Below are positions 52,614 through 61,831 of a DNA stretch of 64,000 bases, one piece after another. Made by a program: the position numbers and the translations under genes. Position 1 is the stretch's first letter. The number at the start of each line of letters is the position of its first letter. The notes beneath the pieces are model-generated. The model was given only the letters and a program-made list of their open reading frames with translations. It was not told the DNA's origin and did not search any database. Source of the DNA: SAR324 cluster bacterium (GTDB lineage: Bacteria; SAR324; NAC60-12); assembly GCA_028281495.1 (NCBI GenBank), contig JANQJU010000034.1, positions 1 through 64,000 of the forward strand, read 5' to 3'.

Positions 52614-53624
52614 TCATTCTTTGGGAATGTCGCGCGAAAATTTGACGGCTAAATTGAAAAATTCAGTGGAAATGCGAGTCCATTGTGACCTTTCTTCGTC
52701 TTCGGTCTCGTTCATCCATTCCGCGTAGTGAACACCTTGTCGCAAAGCATTCAGCGTTTTGTAGGCAGGAAGCATGAGTAACAAATCGCGGTCACGCGAT
52801 GCACTGATATAGCGTTTTACGAAAAGTTCTGCCAGTTCCGTTTCGCCTTGTCGTTCCAATTCAGCCACTAAGGAAGACACGTCGTTCGCCACGTCCAAGA
52901 CCGCTTGTTTGCGATGGACCAAAGCGCTGAAAAAATGGACCGCTTCTCCTCTTACATAAATATGCTCGGGCACAAAGGCCCCATGCGTATAAACCACTCG
53001 TTTCTTTTTGATCCGCTTTTGAAACAATCGTTTTTGGTCTTCCAGAAACTTCTCCAACGGGCGCTTGATCAAGTCCAACATCGGCTGGGTGACGGTGATG
53101 TTGAGGTACTTTTTAGTCTGGAACAAGGTGTCTTCTACCAAAGCGTACAACTTTTCCGGGCGACCCGATTCCACATCTCTATCTTGAGCTGGGTGTTCCT
53201 TGTGAGCTTGAGCCAATCGTCGGGCGACTCGGCCCACTGGAGTCGGAGTCAGCTTGTGACGCTCCAATAACGACCCCATGAAATAACGAGCGCTCAGTTG
53301 CTGGAGTTTGAGAGCATAATTCACCACGTTGCCTTCGGAGGTAAAATCGTATTCCCCCTCTTGCTCACTCAACGGAACCAATTCTAGATACACTTCTCCT
53401 CCATAGACTCGACCCCATCGAAACTCCTCTTTTAGATAAGCTTCAGTGAGTTCTGGAGAAGCATAGTCGTGGCTAGTTTTTTTCAGTTTGTACAGCGTCT
53501 CACCATTTAGAAACATGTAAGAAGTGCGGGTTTCTAAAAATTTGATATTCTGTTTGGCTTCGGGATATAATTCTCGCCGTTTTAATGACTTATAAAATGG
53601 GGGGTAACGCCGTGATTTGGCCAT
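52614..53624 (-). CDS. APH-fold kinase-like protein lacking catalytic residues
   Basis: 336 residues resembling the first half of the two-part phosphotransferase/ATP-binding proteins: TSYMFLNGETLYKLKK keeps the expected lysine, and EEFRWGRVYGGEVYLELVPL follows. Where an active relative has HGDLHxxN, this protein has HGAFVPEH (214-221), and the following metal-binding FD reads FF. The P-loop half usually fused behind is absent. It is therefore probably not a working kinase and may bind a ligand or partner. AAGGAG lies well before the ATG. It is divergent from htrA and co-directional with the membrane protein. Confidence 0.7.
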   Translation of the reverse strand: MAKSRRYPPFYKSLKRRELYPEAKQNIKFLETRTSYMFLNGETLYKLKKTSHDYASPELTEAYLKEEFRWGRVYGGEVYLELVPLSEQEGEYDFTSEGNVVNYALKLQQLSARYFMGSLLERHKLTPTPVGRVARRLAQAHKEHPAQDRDVESGRPEKLYALVEDTLFQTKKYLNITVTQPMLDLIKRPLEKFLEDQKRLFQKRIKKKRVVYTHGAFVPEHIYVRGEAVHFFSALVHRKQAVLDVANDVSSLVAELERQGETELAELFVKRYISASRDRDLLLMLPAYKTLNALRQGVHYAEWMNETEDEERSQWTRISTEFFNLAVKFSRDIPKE

Positions 53625-53747
53625 ACAATCTCCTTAAAAGGAATCAAAATTTATCTCTATAATCAACAAGTTAAACGCGAAGGCCGAAATTCCTTTATCT
53701 CACAAACCCTAATGAAAAACAACGAATTTCTAAAGTGAAGGTTTTGT

Positions 53748-54812
53748 ATGCAAAGCTCATTTAAAGCTGTCTTGATACTGGTTTTTTTATTCTGTTTTGG
53801 AAGTTCTGTTTTGGTGTCGCAACCTTATACGGCAGACGAACGAGAGAATATAGAAATCTATAAAAGGCTGAGCCCCGGTGTGGTGAACATCACCACCATT
53901 AACTTAAGCTATGACATGTTTTTTCGTCCCATCCCATCCGAATCGGGTTCCGGTTCGGGATTCATCATTGATCGCAGCGGACACATTTTGACCAATTATC
54001 ATGTGATTGAAGGAGCGCGCGAGCTAACGGTCACTTTAGCTGATAACAGTCAACGCAACGCCCGATTGGTGGGTATCGACCCCAATAATGATTTGGCAGT
54101 GATCCAGCTTGAAGACCCGCCATCTCGAATGACTGTGCTGGAATTCGGAGATTCTTCTAAACTGCAAGTGGGGCAAAAAACGCTAGCGGTAGGAAACCCA
54201 TTTGGTTTGTTACAAACCTTAACCACCGGAATTGTGAGCGCATTGGGCCGGACCATCGAAGCCCAGAATGGTCGGAAAATTGAAGGAGTGATTCAAACGG
54301 ATGCAGCAATCAATCCAGGAAATTCGGGTGGACCGTTGCTCAATTCTCAGGGAAAGGTCATCGGTATCAACACCTCGATTATTGGCCAAGGGAATGTGGG
54401 AATTGGCTTTGCCGTGCCTATCAATACCGCTCGCCGCGTCATCCCAGACCTCATCGCACATGGCTATGTACGACGCCCGTGGTTAGGTGTCGAAGCGATT
54501 GGCACCGATAGCCTCCGACGCTTAGGAGTCGAAGTGGCGGAAGGCATGTTGATCGTCAATTTGGTCAACAATGCTCCGGCACGTGCTGCAGGGTTGCGAG
54601 GAGCCGATAGCCGTGTTCGCATCGGGCGTTACATCGTTCCTTGGGGGGGGGACGTGATCACCCATATCGATGAGGCTCCTGTGCGTAGCTTCGAAGAACT
54701 GGCCGCCAAGGTAGAATCTTACGAACCCGGTGACTCGGTGGAGGTCCGCATTGTGCGTGACAATCGTCCGGGTAAGGTTCGTATTCGCCTGCAAACCCGT
54801 CCACGCCCGTGA
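53748..54812 (+). CDS. HtrA/DegP-type periplasmic serine protease
   Basis: 354 residues with an N-terminal signal sequence or anchor (residues 5-24), a trypsin-like domain with the triad H85 (TNYHV), D115 (NNDLAV) and S193 (GNSGGPL), and a single PDZ domain at about 245-350. The one-PDZ build is like DegS or many environmental HtrA proteins. It should cut misfolded or signalling proteins in the periplasm. GAAGG lies seven bases before the ATG. The upstream 123-bp gap is shared with the divergent kinase-like gene and holds a TATAAT at 53658-53663. The hrpA ATG follows after 6 bp. Confidence 0.93.
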   Translation: MQSSFKAVLILVFLFCFGSSVLVSQPYTADERENIEIYKRLSPGVVNITTINLSYDMFFRPIPSESGSGSGFIIDRSGHILTNYHVIEGARELTVTLADNSQRNARLVGIDPNNDLAVIQLEDPPSRMTVLEFGDSSKLQVGQKTLAVGNPFGLLQTLTTGIVSALGRTIEAQNGRKIEGVIQTDAAINPGNSGGPLLNSQGKVIGINTSIIGQGNVGIGFAVPINTARRVIPDLIAHGYVRRPWLGVEAIGTDSLRRLGVEVAEGMLIVNLVNNAPARAAGLRGADSRVRIGRYIVPWGGDVITHIDEAPVRSFEELAAKVESYEPGDSVEVRIVRDNRPGKVRIRLQTRPRP

Positions 54813-54818
54813 TTGATC

Positions 54819-57800
54819 ATGTCCAAACCGCTTCAACGCTTGTGGGAAGAGCTTCCCAATGTGATGCTCAAAGATCAGTGGCCGCTGAAAAACAAATTGC
54901 GCCAACTTCAAAAGCGGTCACGCCAAGGCAAACTCGCTGACAAAGACTATGAAACGCTCGTGGAACGGATCCATCGTTCCGTTCAGGAACGAGAGCTTCG
55001 TCTCCAAAGTCGACCCGACATTGTGTATCCGGAAAACCTACCAATCATCGAATTCCGCTCGACGATCACGGAAGCCATCCAACAACATCAGGTCGTGATT
55101 GTTGCAGGAGAAACCGGTTCTGGCAAAACCACCCAACTCCCCAAAATGTGTTTGGAAGCGGGACGGGGGGTTGCCGCCAAAATCGGTTGCACTCAGCCAC
55201 GACGCATTGCCGCCACTTCCATCTCTCGTCAGATTGCCAAAGAACTGAATACCGAAGTGGGACAGACCATCGGTTATAAGATCCGTTTTTCGGAACAAAC
55301 TTCTCCCCACACGTTGGTGCAGATGATGACCGATGGCATCCTCCTCATGGAAATTCAGCAAGACCGTTATTTGAATGCCTACGACACCATCATCATTGAT
55401 GAAGCCCACGAGCGTTCTCTCAATATCGATTTCTTGATTGGCTATTTGCGTCAGCTCTTACCCAAACGGCCGGATCTCAAAGTCATCTTATCTTCAGCCA
55501 ATTTGGACATCCCCCGATTTGCGGATGCCTTCAATCATGCGCCTATTATCGAAGTGTCCGGTCGGATGTATCCAGTGGACGTTTTCTATCGGCCTATTGA
55601 CGAAGACTTAGAAGAAGAAGGGGAAGTGACTATGGAAGATGCGGTTGTTTCCAGTATTCGTGAGATTCTGGACTCCACATGGCAAGGCAATATTTTAGCC
55701 TTTCTTCCAGGGGAACATGAAATCCGTGAAGTCACAGGGCGTCTCAGGTCACATAAGCAACACGTGGATGTCATGCCGCTTTTTGGTCGCCTCAGCGCTT
55801 CCGAACAAAATCGAATTTTTCAAAACACGGATCGACGCAAGGTCATTGTGGCCACGAACATTGCCGAAACGTCGTTGACCATTCCGGGAATCCGTTATGT
55901 GATCGATTCGGGATTGGCACGGATCAGCCGTTATAGCAACCGATCCCGAACTCAACGATTGCCCGTCGAACCGATCTCTCGCAGCAGTGCCAATCAGCGA
56001 AAGGGGCGTGCTGGTCGCGTGCAAGAAGGGGTTTGCATCCGTTTGTACGCAGAAGATGCCTTTGAGAGCCGTAAAGAACACACCGAACCAGAAATTTTAC
56101 GATCCTCGTTATCGGGGGTGATTCTGAAGATGAAATCTTTGAAGTTTGGCGACATCGAAGAGTTCCCATTCATCGATCCTCCCTCTTCCGGCGCGATTCG
56201 GGAAGGGTTGAAAGAACTCCGAGAATTGGGTGCACTGGATGATCATCAAAAGCTGACCCCATTGGGATGGGATATGTCGCGTCTGCCCATCGAACCTCGA
56301 ACTGCACGCATGTTGTTGGCAGCTCGTAAAGAAAAAGCCCTTCGTGAAGTCTTGGTGATTTCTGCGGGGATTTCCATTCAAGACCCTCGGGAGTTTCCAT
56401 TGGAAAAAAAGGAACAGGCCAAGCAAATGCACAGCCTGTTTGTGAACCGAGAATCCGATTTCATCACCTTGCTCAATATCTGGGATCGGTACCATGAAGA
56501 ATGGGAAAACCTCCGCAGCGAAAACAAGATGCGCAAATTCTGCAAGAAACACTTTTTGTCGTTCAATCGAATGCGGGAATGGCGGGATATCTACAACCAG
56601 CTCAAGATGATCTTGAAGGATTTGAAGGGGTTTGAACTCAACGTGAAACAGGCGGAATACCGCCCCATCCACGTTTCCATTCTATCGGGTTACCTGAGTC
56701 AGATCGGAGTGAAGAAACAAAAGAATGTGTATCAAATGGCAGGAAACAAAGAGGCAACGATTTTTCCAGGTTCCGGTTTTCACAACCGAGGTACCCAATG
56801 GATGGTTTCCAGTGAGCTGGTGGAAACATCGCGTTTGTTTGCCCGGATGGCAGCCCACATTGAACCCGATTGGCTGGAACCCTTAGGCAAGAGCTTATGC
56901 CGCCGTAGCTATTCGGAAGCACACTTCGATTCAGAATCCGGAAGCGTGACGGCATACGAACGGGTCACTTTGTACGGACTTACCATTGTTCCTAAACGCC
57001 GAGTGTATTTTGGGCGCATCAATCCTGCTGAAGCCACCGCCCTGTTCATTCGTGAAGGATTGGTGGACGGACAACTCCGCACCCATCATAAATTCTTTCT
57101 ACACAATCGAGATTTGCAGAAACGCATCACCGAAATCGGAGCCAAAGTGCGTCGTAGCTACGAATATGAAATCGAAGCTGCCATGCAAGACTATTATACT
57201 GAACGGCTTTACAACATTTGCTCGGCGCACGACCTGAATGGCTTGATCAAACGCAAAATCAACGAAGGGGAAACCGAATTTCTATTCATGAAGGAAGAGG
57301 ATCTGGTTCCCGAACCGCTCAACGTTCCGGCAGACCAAGAATATCCCGACTATTGGCAAGTCGGCAGCGAGCAGTTGCCGCTCAAGTATCAGCTCAACCC
57401 CGATCCCGAACAGGATGGGGTGACCTTACAGGTTCCTGAAAGCATGCTCCCTTATGTGCAGCCTGAGGCTTTGGATTGGCTAGTTCCTGGCCATTGGGAA
57501 GAAAAAATCTACCATTTGCTCAAAAGCCTTCCGAAACGTCTGAGGAAACAATTGGTGCCGCTGCCTGATCGGTCGAGGGAGATTGTTTCTCTTATTCAAC
57601 ACAGCGATTCTCATTTCCTCGATGCCCTGCAAGATGTGATTCGTGATCATTATGGTGTGATGATCAATCGTTCTGATTGGGATCCGGAACGCATCCCGGA
57701 ACACCTTCGCATGAAGGTCGCTGTCATCGACTATAACAAAAACGTTGTAGCTTCAGGTCGTCAAATCTTCGAAGTGTTGCAACAAGGCCAGCAGCAGTTT

Positions 57801-58751
57801 CAACAAAAACAGGCCAAGGCACAAACCACGCTCCAACTTCCTGAATGGGACGAAGCGGCGCGTCGATGGCATCTGAAAAATCTCAAAGGATGGACTTTCG
57901 ACACGTTGCCCCGACGGATCGAAGTGACGGTTTCCAACGGTATTCCACTGTATGGTTTTCCAGGCCTCAAGGCGGATGAGCAAGGTGTGCATCGGATGTT
58001 ATTCCGCACCCGTTCGGAGGCTGAGATGGAAACCCGTGAGGGGATGTCTCAACTGCTCGCATTGAGTCTCGGTCCTGATGTGGCTTGGTTAGAGCGGGAC
58101 TTTCGGGATCTTCGGAATTTTGAGCAGTTGTATTTCCCATTTGGCTCGGTCCAACAACTGAAAGAACAGGCTCGATTGTGCTTGTTTGCGTATTTGTTTG
58201 CGGTGCCTTGGATTGAAACCCAAGAAAAGTTCGAGAAATTCCTGTATCAATCCAAAGCCAAAATCAACGGACTCTGGCCCCAATTTCTCAAACGTCTAGA
58301 AGCCATTTTGCTTCAATATGCCGAGACACGTACGGATATTCAAAAGTATCTCGATACACCGTCTTTGCGCTCCCAATACACCGAATTGCATTTGCATCTG
58401 TCCGAATTGGTCTCCTCTGACTTTGTCAAAAACACCCCCTACGAACGGTGGCCCCGCCTCCCGCGTTACCTCAAAGCCATGAGCATTCGTGCGGAACGCA
58501 TCACGTATCATCTGGAAAAAGACCAAGAAAAATCCGAAATCCTCCTTCCTTATCTTGAAGAACGAGACCACCTTTCCCAACAATCCGACCTCACCCCAGA
58601 ACAACGGAACCATCTCTCGGAATTCCGCTGGATGCTCGAAGAATTCCGGATCTCCCTGTTTGCTCCCGAAATCAAAACTGCCATGCCCATATCAGAAAAA
58701 CGATTGGACAAGCAGTTGGGAAGAATTACGACTAAAACAGAAGGCTCTTGA
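54819..58751 (+). CDS. hrpA: ATP-dependent RNA helicase HrpA
   Basis: 1310 residues from the ATG at 54819, close to the 1300 of E. coli HrpA. Motifs in order: GETGSGKTTQ, DEAH, SAN (motif III, usually SAT), TNIAETSLTIPG and QRKGRAGR. Helicase-associated, OB-like and long C-terminal HrpA-specific regions follow. HrpA resolves stalled or collided ribosomes on mRNA. The change of motif III from SAT to SAN is worth noting, because this motif couples ATP use to unwinding. The gene directly follows htrA and is convergent with the next gene. Confidence 0.94.
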   Translation: MSKPLQRLWEELPNVMLKDQWPLKNKLRQLQKRSRQGKLADKDYETLVERIHRSVQERELRLQSRPDIVYPENLPIIEFRSTITEAIQQHQVVIVAGETGSGKTTQLPKMCLEAGRGVAAKIGCTQPRRIAATSISRQIAKELNTEVGQTIGYKIRFSEQTSPHTLVQMMTDGILLMEIQQDRYLNAYDTIIIDEAHERSLNIDFLIGYLRQLLPKRPDLKVILSSANLDIPRFADAFNHAPIIEVSGRMYPVDVFYRPIDEDLEEEGEVTMEDAVVSSIREILDSTWQGNILAFLPGEHEIREVTGRLRSHKQHVDVMPLFGRLSASEQNRIFQNTDRRKVIVATNIAETSLTIPGIRYVIDSGLARISRYSNRSRTQRLPVEPISRSSANQRKGRAGRVQEGVCIRLYAEDAFESRKEHTEPEILRSSLSGVILKMKSLKFGDIEEFPFIDPPSSGAIREGLKELRELGALDDHQKLTPLGWDMSRLPIEPRTARMLLAARKEKALREVLVISAGISIQDPREFPLEKKEQAKQMHSLFVNRESDFITLLNIWDRYHEEWENLRSENKMRKFCKKHFLSFNRMREWRDIYNQLKMILKDLKGFELNVKQAEYRPIHVSILSGYLSQIGVKKQKNVYQMAGNKEATIFPGSGFHNRGTQWMVSSELVETSRLFARMAAHIEPDWLEPLGKSLCRRSYSEAHFDSESGSVTAYERVTLYGLTIVPKRRVYFGRINPAEATALFIREGLVDGQLRTHHKFFLHNRDLQKRITEIGAKVRRSYEYEIEAAMQDYYTERLYNICSAHDLNGLIKRKINEGETEFLFMKEEDLVPEPLNVPADQEYPDYWQVGSEQLPLKYQLNPDPEQDGVTLQVPESMLPYVQPEALDWLVPGHWEEKIYHLLKSLPKRLRKQLVPLPDRSREIVSLIQHSDSHFLDALQDVIRDHYGVMINRSDWDPERIPEHLRMKVAVIDYNKNVVASGRQIFEVLQQGQQQFQQKQAKAQTTLQLPEWDEAARRWHLKNLKGWTFDTLPRRIEVTVSNGIPLYGFPGLKADEQGVHRMLFRTRSEAEMETREGMSQLLALSLGPDVAWLERDFRDLRNFEQLYFPFGSVQQLKEQARLCLFAYLFAVPWIETQEKFEKFLYQSKAKINGLWPQFLKRLEAILLQYAETRTDIQKYLDTPSLRSQYTELHLHLSELVSSDFVKNTPYERWPRLPRYLKAMSIRAERITYHLEKDQEKSEILLPYLEERDHLSQQSDLTPEQRNHLSEFRWMLEEFRISLFAPEIKTAMPISEKRLDKQLGRITTKTEGS

Positions 58752-58766
58752 GACTTGAAAGGGGTT

Positions 58767-59492
58767 TTATCCCCCCATCGCTTGAGCCAGTTGCGTTTCC
58801 AAAGCGTTGAGTTCTTGGGTAAAGGAAGCAACGGAGCCTTGGAGCGGTTGGGATAACAACTTGAGGACGGTGTCCATGATTTGAAGCGCTTTTGGGTTGA
58901 GCAACTTTGGGGATTCCATACGAGCACGGATTTTCAAAGACTGACGGATGAGTTCAAATTCTTGGAAAATGCCGTAATGCTCCATTTCCTGAATGGTGAT
59001 CGCCAAGGCTTCTTGTAAATCGAAATCGTGCCGAGCTGCATAGGTTTCTGCACTTTGATAGGTGACCATAGGGCCGTATTGAATGAGGAAACGCAACGAG
59101 AGCAAAGACGCGGTGGTGCTTCGATTCAACACCTGGCTTCTGTGATTTTTTTTTAAGAAGTTGCTTAAGGTTTTGGAAAAACCCATAGCACGAGCGGCCC
59201 ACTTCGCATTGAGAGGATGGTAGGTTTTGAAAAAATAGTCGCGTTCGTCCTGAGAAAATTGATGTCTGGCCAACGCGTCATTCATGACTTGGTTGTATTC
59301 CTGTTGATCCACGTGCTTTTTAAACAGAGCCACCACTTCCTCTTTGGTCAATTCACGAGTAGAGGTTTCGGCTAGTTTTGGAGCAGGGGCTTGTTTGGAC
59401 TCAGTCGAAGGTTCAACCGGAGGGGGTGTCTGAGGAGTACAATCAACAGGGTAGACGACGATTGCAATGAACAGAACGTAGATGAATTTCAT
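58767..59492 (-). CDS. Hypothetical exported protein, probable lipoprotein
   Basis: 241 residues. A hydrophobic N-terminus ends in YPVDC, a lipobox-like site with an unusual Asp at -1, followed by a Pro/Ser/Glu-rich linker. The rest (about 50-241) is almost all helix, with no recognised domain. It may be anchored in the envelope. It is convergent with hrpA (15 bp apart) and lies downstream of the putative effector gene on the same strand, 284 bp away. Confidence 0.65.
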   Translation of the reverse strand: MKFIYVLFIAIVVYPVDCTPQTPPPVEPSTESKQAPAPKLAETSTRELTKEEVVALFKKHVDQQEYNQVMNDALARHQFSQDERDYFFKTYHPLNAKWAARAMGFSKTLSNFLKKNHRSQVLNRSTTASLLSLRFLIQYGPMVTYQSAETYAARHDFDLQEALAITIQEMEHYGIFQEFELIRQSLKIRARMESPKLLNPKALQIMDTVLKLLSQPLQGSVASFTQELNALETQLAQAMGG

Positions 59493-59655
59493 GGGGCCAT
59501 CCGACAGGGTTGGGTGCTAGCCAGACATCACGATTCAGATCTACTCCAAACACTAGCAGTCCACAAGTAAAGACAGTTTTCGTTGTGCCGTGGAGGCGTA
59601 AGCCCCGGCTCTTTGTTGAATGGAGAGGTTTTGTTTTGGAGTGTGAGCTGTAAGT

Positions 59656-59776
59656 CTTCCTTTAAAGGAAGTCCTTGTTGGCCAATGATCGAGTGTGAGG
59701 GGGAAGCCCTGAGACCACCGGAATTCGAGTGGGTCCGGTGGTTGTGGAGACGGGGAGGTTTTGAAAACCCTACCCC
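59656..59776. other. Palindrome and two hairpins after the effector-like gene
   Basis: CTTCCTTTAAAGGAAG (59656-59671) is a perfect 16-bp palindrome. ACCACCGGA (59714-59722) pairs perfectly with TCCGGTGGT (59734-59742) around an 11-nt loop. A third imperfect stem (59752-59776) is followed on the plus strand by TCATTTTTTT and would act as a terminator for plus-strand transcripts, but none is known here. On the minus strand the two stems come right after the effector-like gene's stop and may protect or end its message, although no T-run follows. The rest of 59493-59776 shows no gene. Confidence 0.4.
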
Positions 59777-60559
59777 TCATTTTTTTCTTGATCCTCCAGG
59801 CCCCTTTCTATTTTGGAAAAGTCCCTTAGGCACGTTGAAACCTCCCGACGTTTCAGAAAGTAAAAAACTGGTACTGCCGCCGTATGTTTGCCTCCGATGC
59901 GCCTCAAACTCTTGAGCATTCATCCTGTTCGGAAGGTCTTCGTGAGTTCCTTGGTGCGAAAATCGAGGGCCAAGCCCTAATTCTTCACGTACTTCATTTT
60001 CTGTAACATCAGGTTCTAGCGCATTCCCTGGATTGTAGTGTTGAGTTCCCTCAATAGTATATTGCTCTTCAAGCTTCTCCCACCCTCCATGTTCACCCGG
60101 TTGCCTCAATCGGCTACGATAAGCGGTGTCATCCTGAAGATGATGCCTTCGATGGATAGTTTCATGATGAAGGGAAGCCGAATATTCCCTTTCTTGTTGA
60201 CCTTCGTCAAACCCCCGACCTCCATAGGATTCCACGCTTCCCAATTCCATAGTACCCCCTGATCCCTCTCGATCAGCCGTATAACGTGGGGCTGCACCGG
60301 TAGTTCGAGTAAATCTCATGTCGTTGAGAAGTCCGGGAGTCTCCAATATCGATTGACCTGTGTGAGTTTGCCCTAAAGTACTTGTTAGAGTCCGTCGCCC
60401 TTCTCTTAATTCATGAGCTTCTCGTAATGCGGGGATCGCGCTTTGCTGTCGACGATACAAAAAATTTCGGAAGCCTCTTTGAATCGTACGGGCCGCTTGA
60501 CGCCGCCTTATTCGTCTGGCATGACCCTGGACTGAGGCCTGCCTTATCTCTTCATCCAT
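59777..60559 (-). CDS. Putative HExxH metallopeptidase effector (M91/NleD-like) with IQ-like motif
   Basis: 260 residues, AAAGGAG well placed before the ATG. Residues 132-136 are HETIH, a zinc-peptidase HExxH, set in SLHHETIHRRHH. E164/E165 in EKLEEQYTIEG could give the third ligand, and TENEVREELGLGPR (186-199) follows. That order, HExxH then E-x-x-x-T-x-G then EN-x-x-R-x-ELG-x-x-x-R, is how I remember the M91 effector family (NleD and relatives). At the N-terminus ARTIQRGFRNFLYRR (23-37) resembles a calmodulin-binding IQ motif. There is no signal peptide, as expected for a protein delivered by a dedicated secretion system; none is encoded here. It lies amid gene debris. A search is needed to confirm the family. 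Confidence 0.55.
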   Translation of the reverse strand: MDEEIRQASVQGHARRIRRRQAARTIQRGFRNFLYRRQQSAIPALREAHELREGRRTLTSTLGQTHTGQSILETPGLLNDMRFTRTTGAAPRYTADREGSGGTMELGSVESYGGRGFDEGQQEREYSASLHHETIHRRHHLQDDTAYRSRLRQPGEHGGWEKLEEQYTIEGTQHYNPGNALEPDVTENEVREELGLGPRFSHQGTHEDLPNRMNAQEFEAHRRQTYGGSTSFLLSETSGGFNVPKGLFQNRKGPGGSRKK

Positions 60560-60865
60560 AACATCTCCTTTTGGGAATTGATCACATTATTCGGGATTCG
60601 AAAGAAAAATTCACGCGATAAACTACCCTTCCAGCAACAAACGCACCATACATTTTTAATGCTTTAAAATTTAATCAACCTATTGAAATAATTTATTAAA
60701 TTCAGTGGTCCATGCGAACAAGGTGGGTAGAATTCAACCCAGATTCAGAAAAAATCGATACGGAGATTGAGACCTTTTTGACCCAATCTACAATTCTTAC
60801 CCCAACTCCAGCACCGGTTCCTCATGAGCTAACCCAGAAGCCTCTTCAATGGAGTTGAGAATGAA
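60560..60865. other. AT-rich region upstream of the effector-like gene
   Basis: The gap is AT-rich between about 60640 and 60700 and presumably holds the effector-like gene's promoter. A 48-codon frame at 60712-60858 on the plus strand starts with ATG and encodes a charged then Pro-rich peptide. It lacks a ribosome-binding site, so it is a doubtful gene or another fragment. Transposase debris follows at once. Confidence 0.35.
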
Positions 60866-61009
60866 CTAGAGGACAGTCCAACCCTCGGCATTGAGAAGAA
60901 TATAGTAACAGCGTGCTTCCACCTGACTCCGGCGCGTTCGATGAAGTTTCACTAATCGGGTACGTTCTTCGGAACTCAAATCGAAACGCAGAAAGGTACT
61001 AGCAGCAAG
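60866..61009 (-). pseudogene. Transposase N-terminal fragment (IS630-like)
   Basis: Translating the minus strand gives FLRFDLSSEERTRLVKL then RRSQVEARCYYILLNAEGW before a stop at 60866-60868. This reads like the N-terminal helical region of IS630-type transposases (LxxxExxxLxxLxRxxR...RAxxLLxAxxG). Only about 45 residues remain, with no start codon and no catalytic part. It abuts the TPR fragment on the other strand at about 61009, so the break there may be an old insertion point. Confidence 0.45.
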
Positions 61010-61130
61010 CGACAGCCTTGGCCCTGAGAATTCGAGGTATTTGAATGATTATGGTTATCATTTGATAACCTTAGGGCAATACCAGGAAGCGATAGCGGTT
61101 TATGAAAAAGCAAGCGATGGAGTGCTATGA
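61008..61130 (+). pseudogene. TPR-gene fragment
   Basis: The plus strand encodes DSLGPENSRYLNDYGY and LGQYQEAIAVYEKA before a TGA at 61128-61130. This is one good TPR helix pair of the kind found in multi-TPR proteins. There is no start codon, and the frame loses sense exactly where the transposase fragment begins. I read it as the surviving 3' end of a TPR gene. Confidence 0.5.
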
Positions 61131-61150
61131 AACCCCCATCCTGTTGGTTT

Positions 61151-61831
61151 TCAAAACCCATAACTGAGGCTAACAAAGATCAGATTCGAAGTGGCGCGAA
61201 ACCGAGTATTGGCATTGTCTAGTTTCTTTTCAGTTGTGTATTCAGAAAACAGATGAAGCACCCCGAGCCGACCTACCCAAGAATCCCATTGATAGCTTGC
61301 ATAAAACTCGGAACCCACTTGTCCGATATCCGCATCGCCTCCTGCAAATAAAGTTCTGGGGGTGGGGTTTGCTTTTTGTCGTGTATTGTTGAAGGCAGGA
61401 TTCTTAGAACGGTAAGTACCGATTGCTTGATTTCCAAACCCAGTGCCGATCACATCCAAAATGAATCCACCGGAAATCGTTTCAGTGGCTTGCATTTGCA
61501 GATACACGGCTCCTGATAAAGAATGGGTTTGAGCGGAATCGATCTCCAAGGTGAACACATCATTTCGTGCAATGAGATTTTTGGGAGCGGTCGTGTATTT
61601 GATATCTTTTCCCTGAAAGGAGGTAAGCCGCAAACCCAATCCGAGCTTGAGTCGATCTGTGCCCAACACCGTTTCGAAATACGGTTTCAAGAAGTAGAGA
61701 GACAAGACGCCGCTGGAACGATTGTCGCCAATGCCCAAAGCACCATCGACAAAATATTCAGAAGAGGCCGACGCCGATGCTGTCGCGAGGAAAACGATTC
61801 CAATAAATAATGAGTAAAATTTCTTCTGCAT
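61151..61831 (-). CDS. Small outer-membrane beta-barrel protein
   Basis: 226 residues with a signal peptide (cleavage probably after SASA near residue 22), then alternating amphipathic strands and a closing aromatic SLSYGF typical of outer-membrane barrels. With about eight strands it resembles OmpW- or OmpA-barrel-sized proteins, but I recognise no family. It stands alone on the minus strand between debris and an intergenic region. Confidence 0.68.
   Translation of the reverse strand: MQKKFYSLFIGIVFLATASASASSEYFVDGALGIGDNRSSGVLSLYFLKPYFETVLGTDRLKLGLGLRLTSFQGKDIKYTTAPKNLIARNDVFTLEIDSAQTHSLSGAVYLQMQATETISGGFILDVIGTGFGNQAIGTYRSKNPAFNNTRQKANPTPRTLFAGGDADIGQVGSEFYASYQWDSWVGRLGVLHLFSEYTTEKKLDNANTRFRATSNLIFVSLSYGF

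Noticed and set aside
59752..59790. Hairpin plus T-run on the plus strand as a terminator
   Set aside because: No plus-strand gene ends here (hrpA ends 1 kb earlier), so I kept it only as a structural note and not as a terminator call.
59583..59915. 110-codon plus-strand frame downstream of the effector-like gene
   Set aside because: It runs through hairpins and into the antisense of the effector-like gene; composition is Trp- and Pro-rich and not protein-like.
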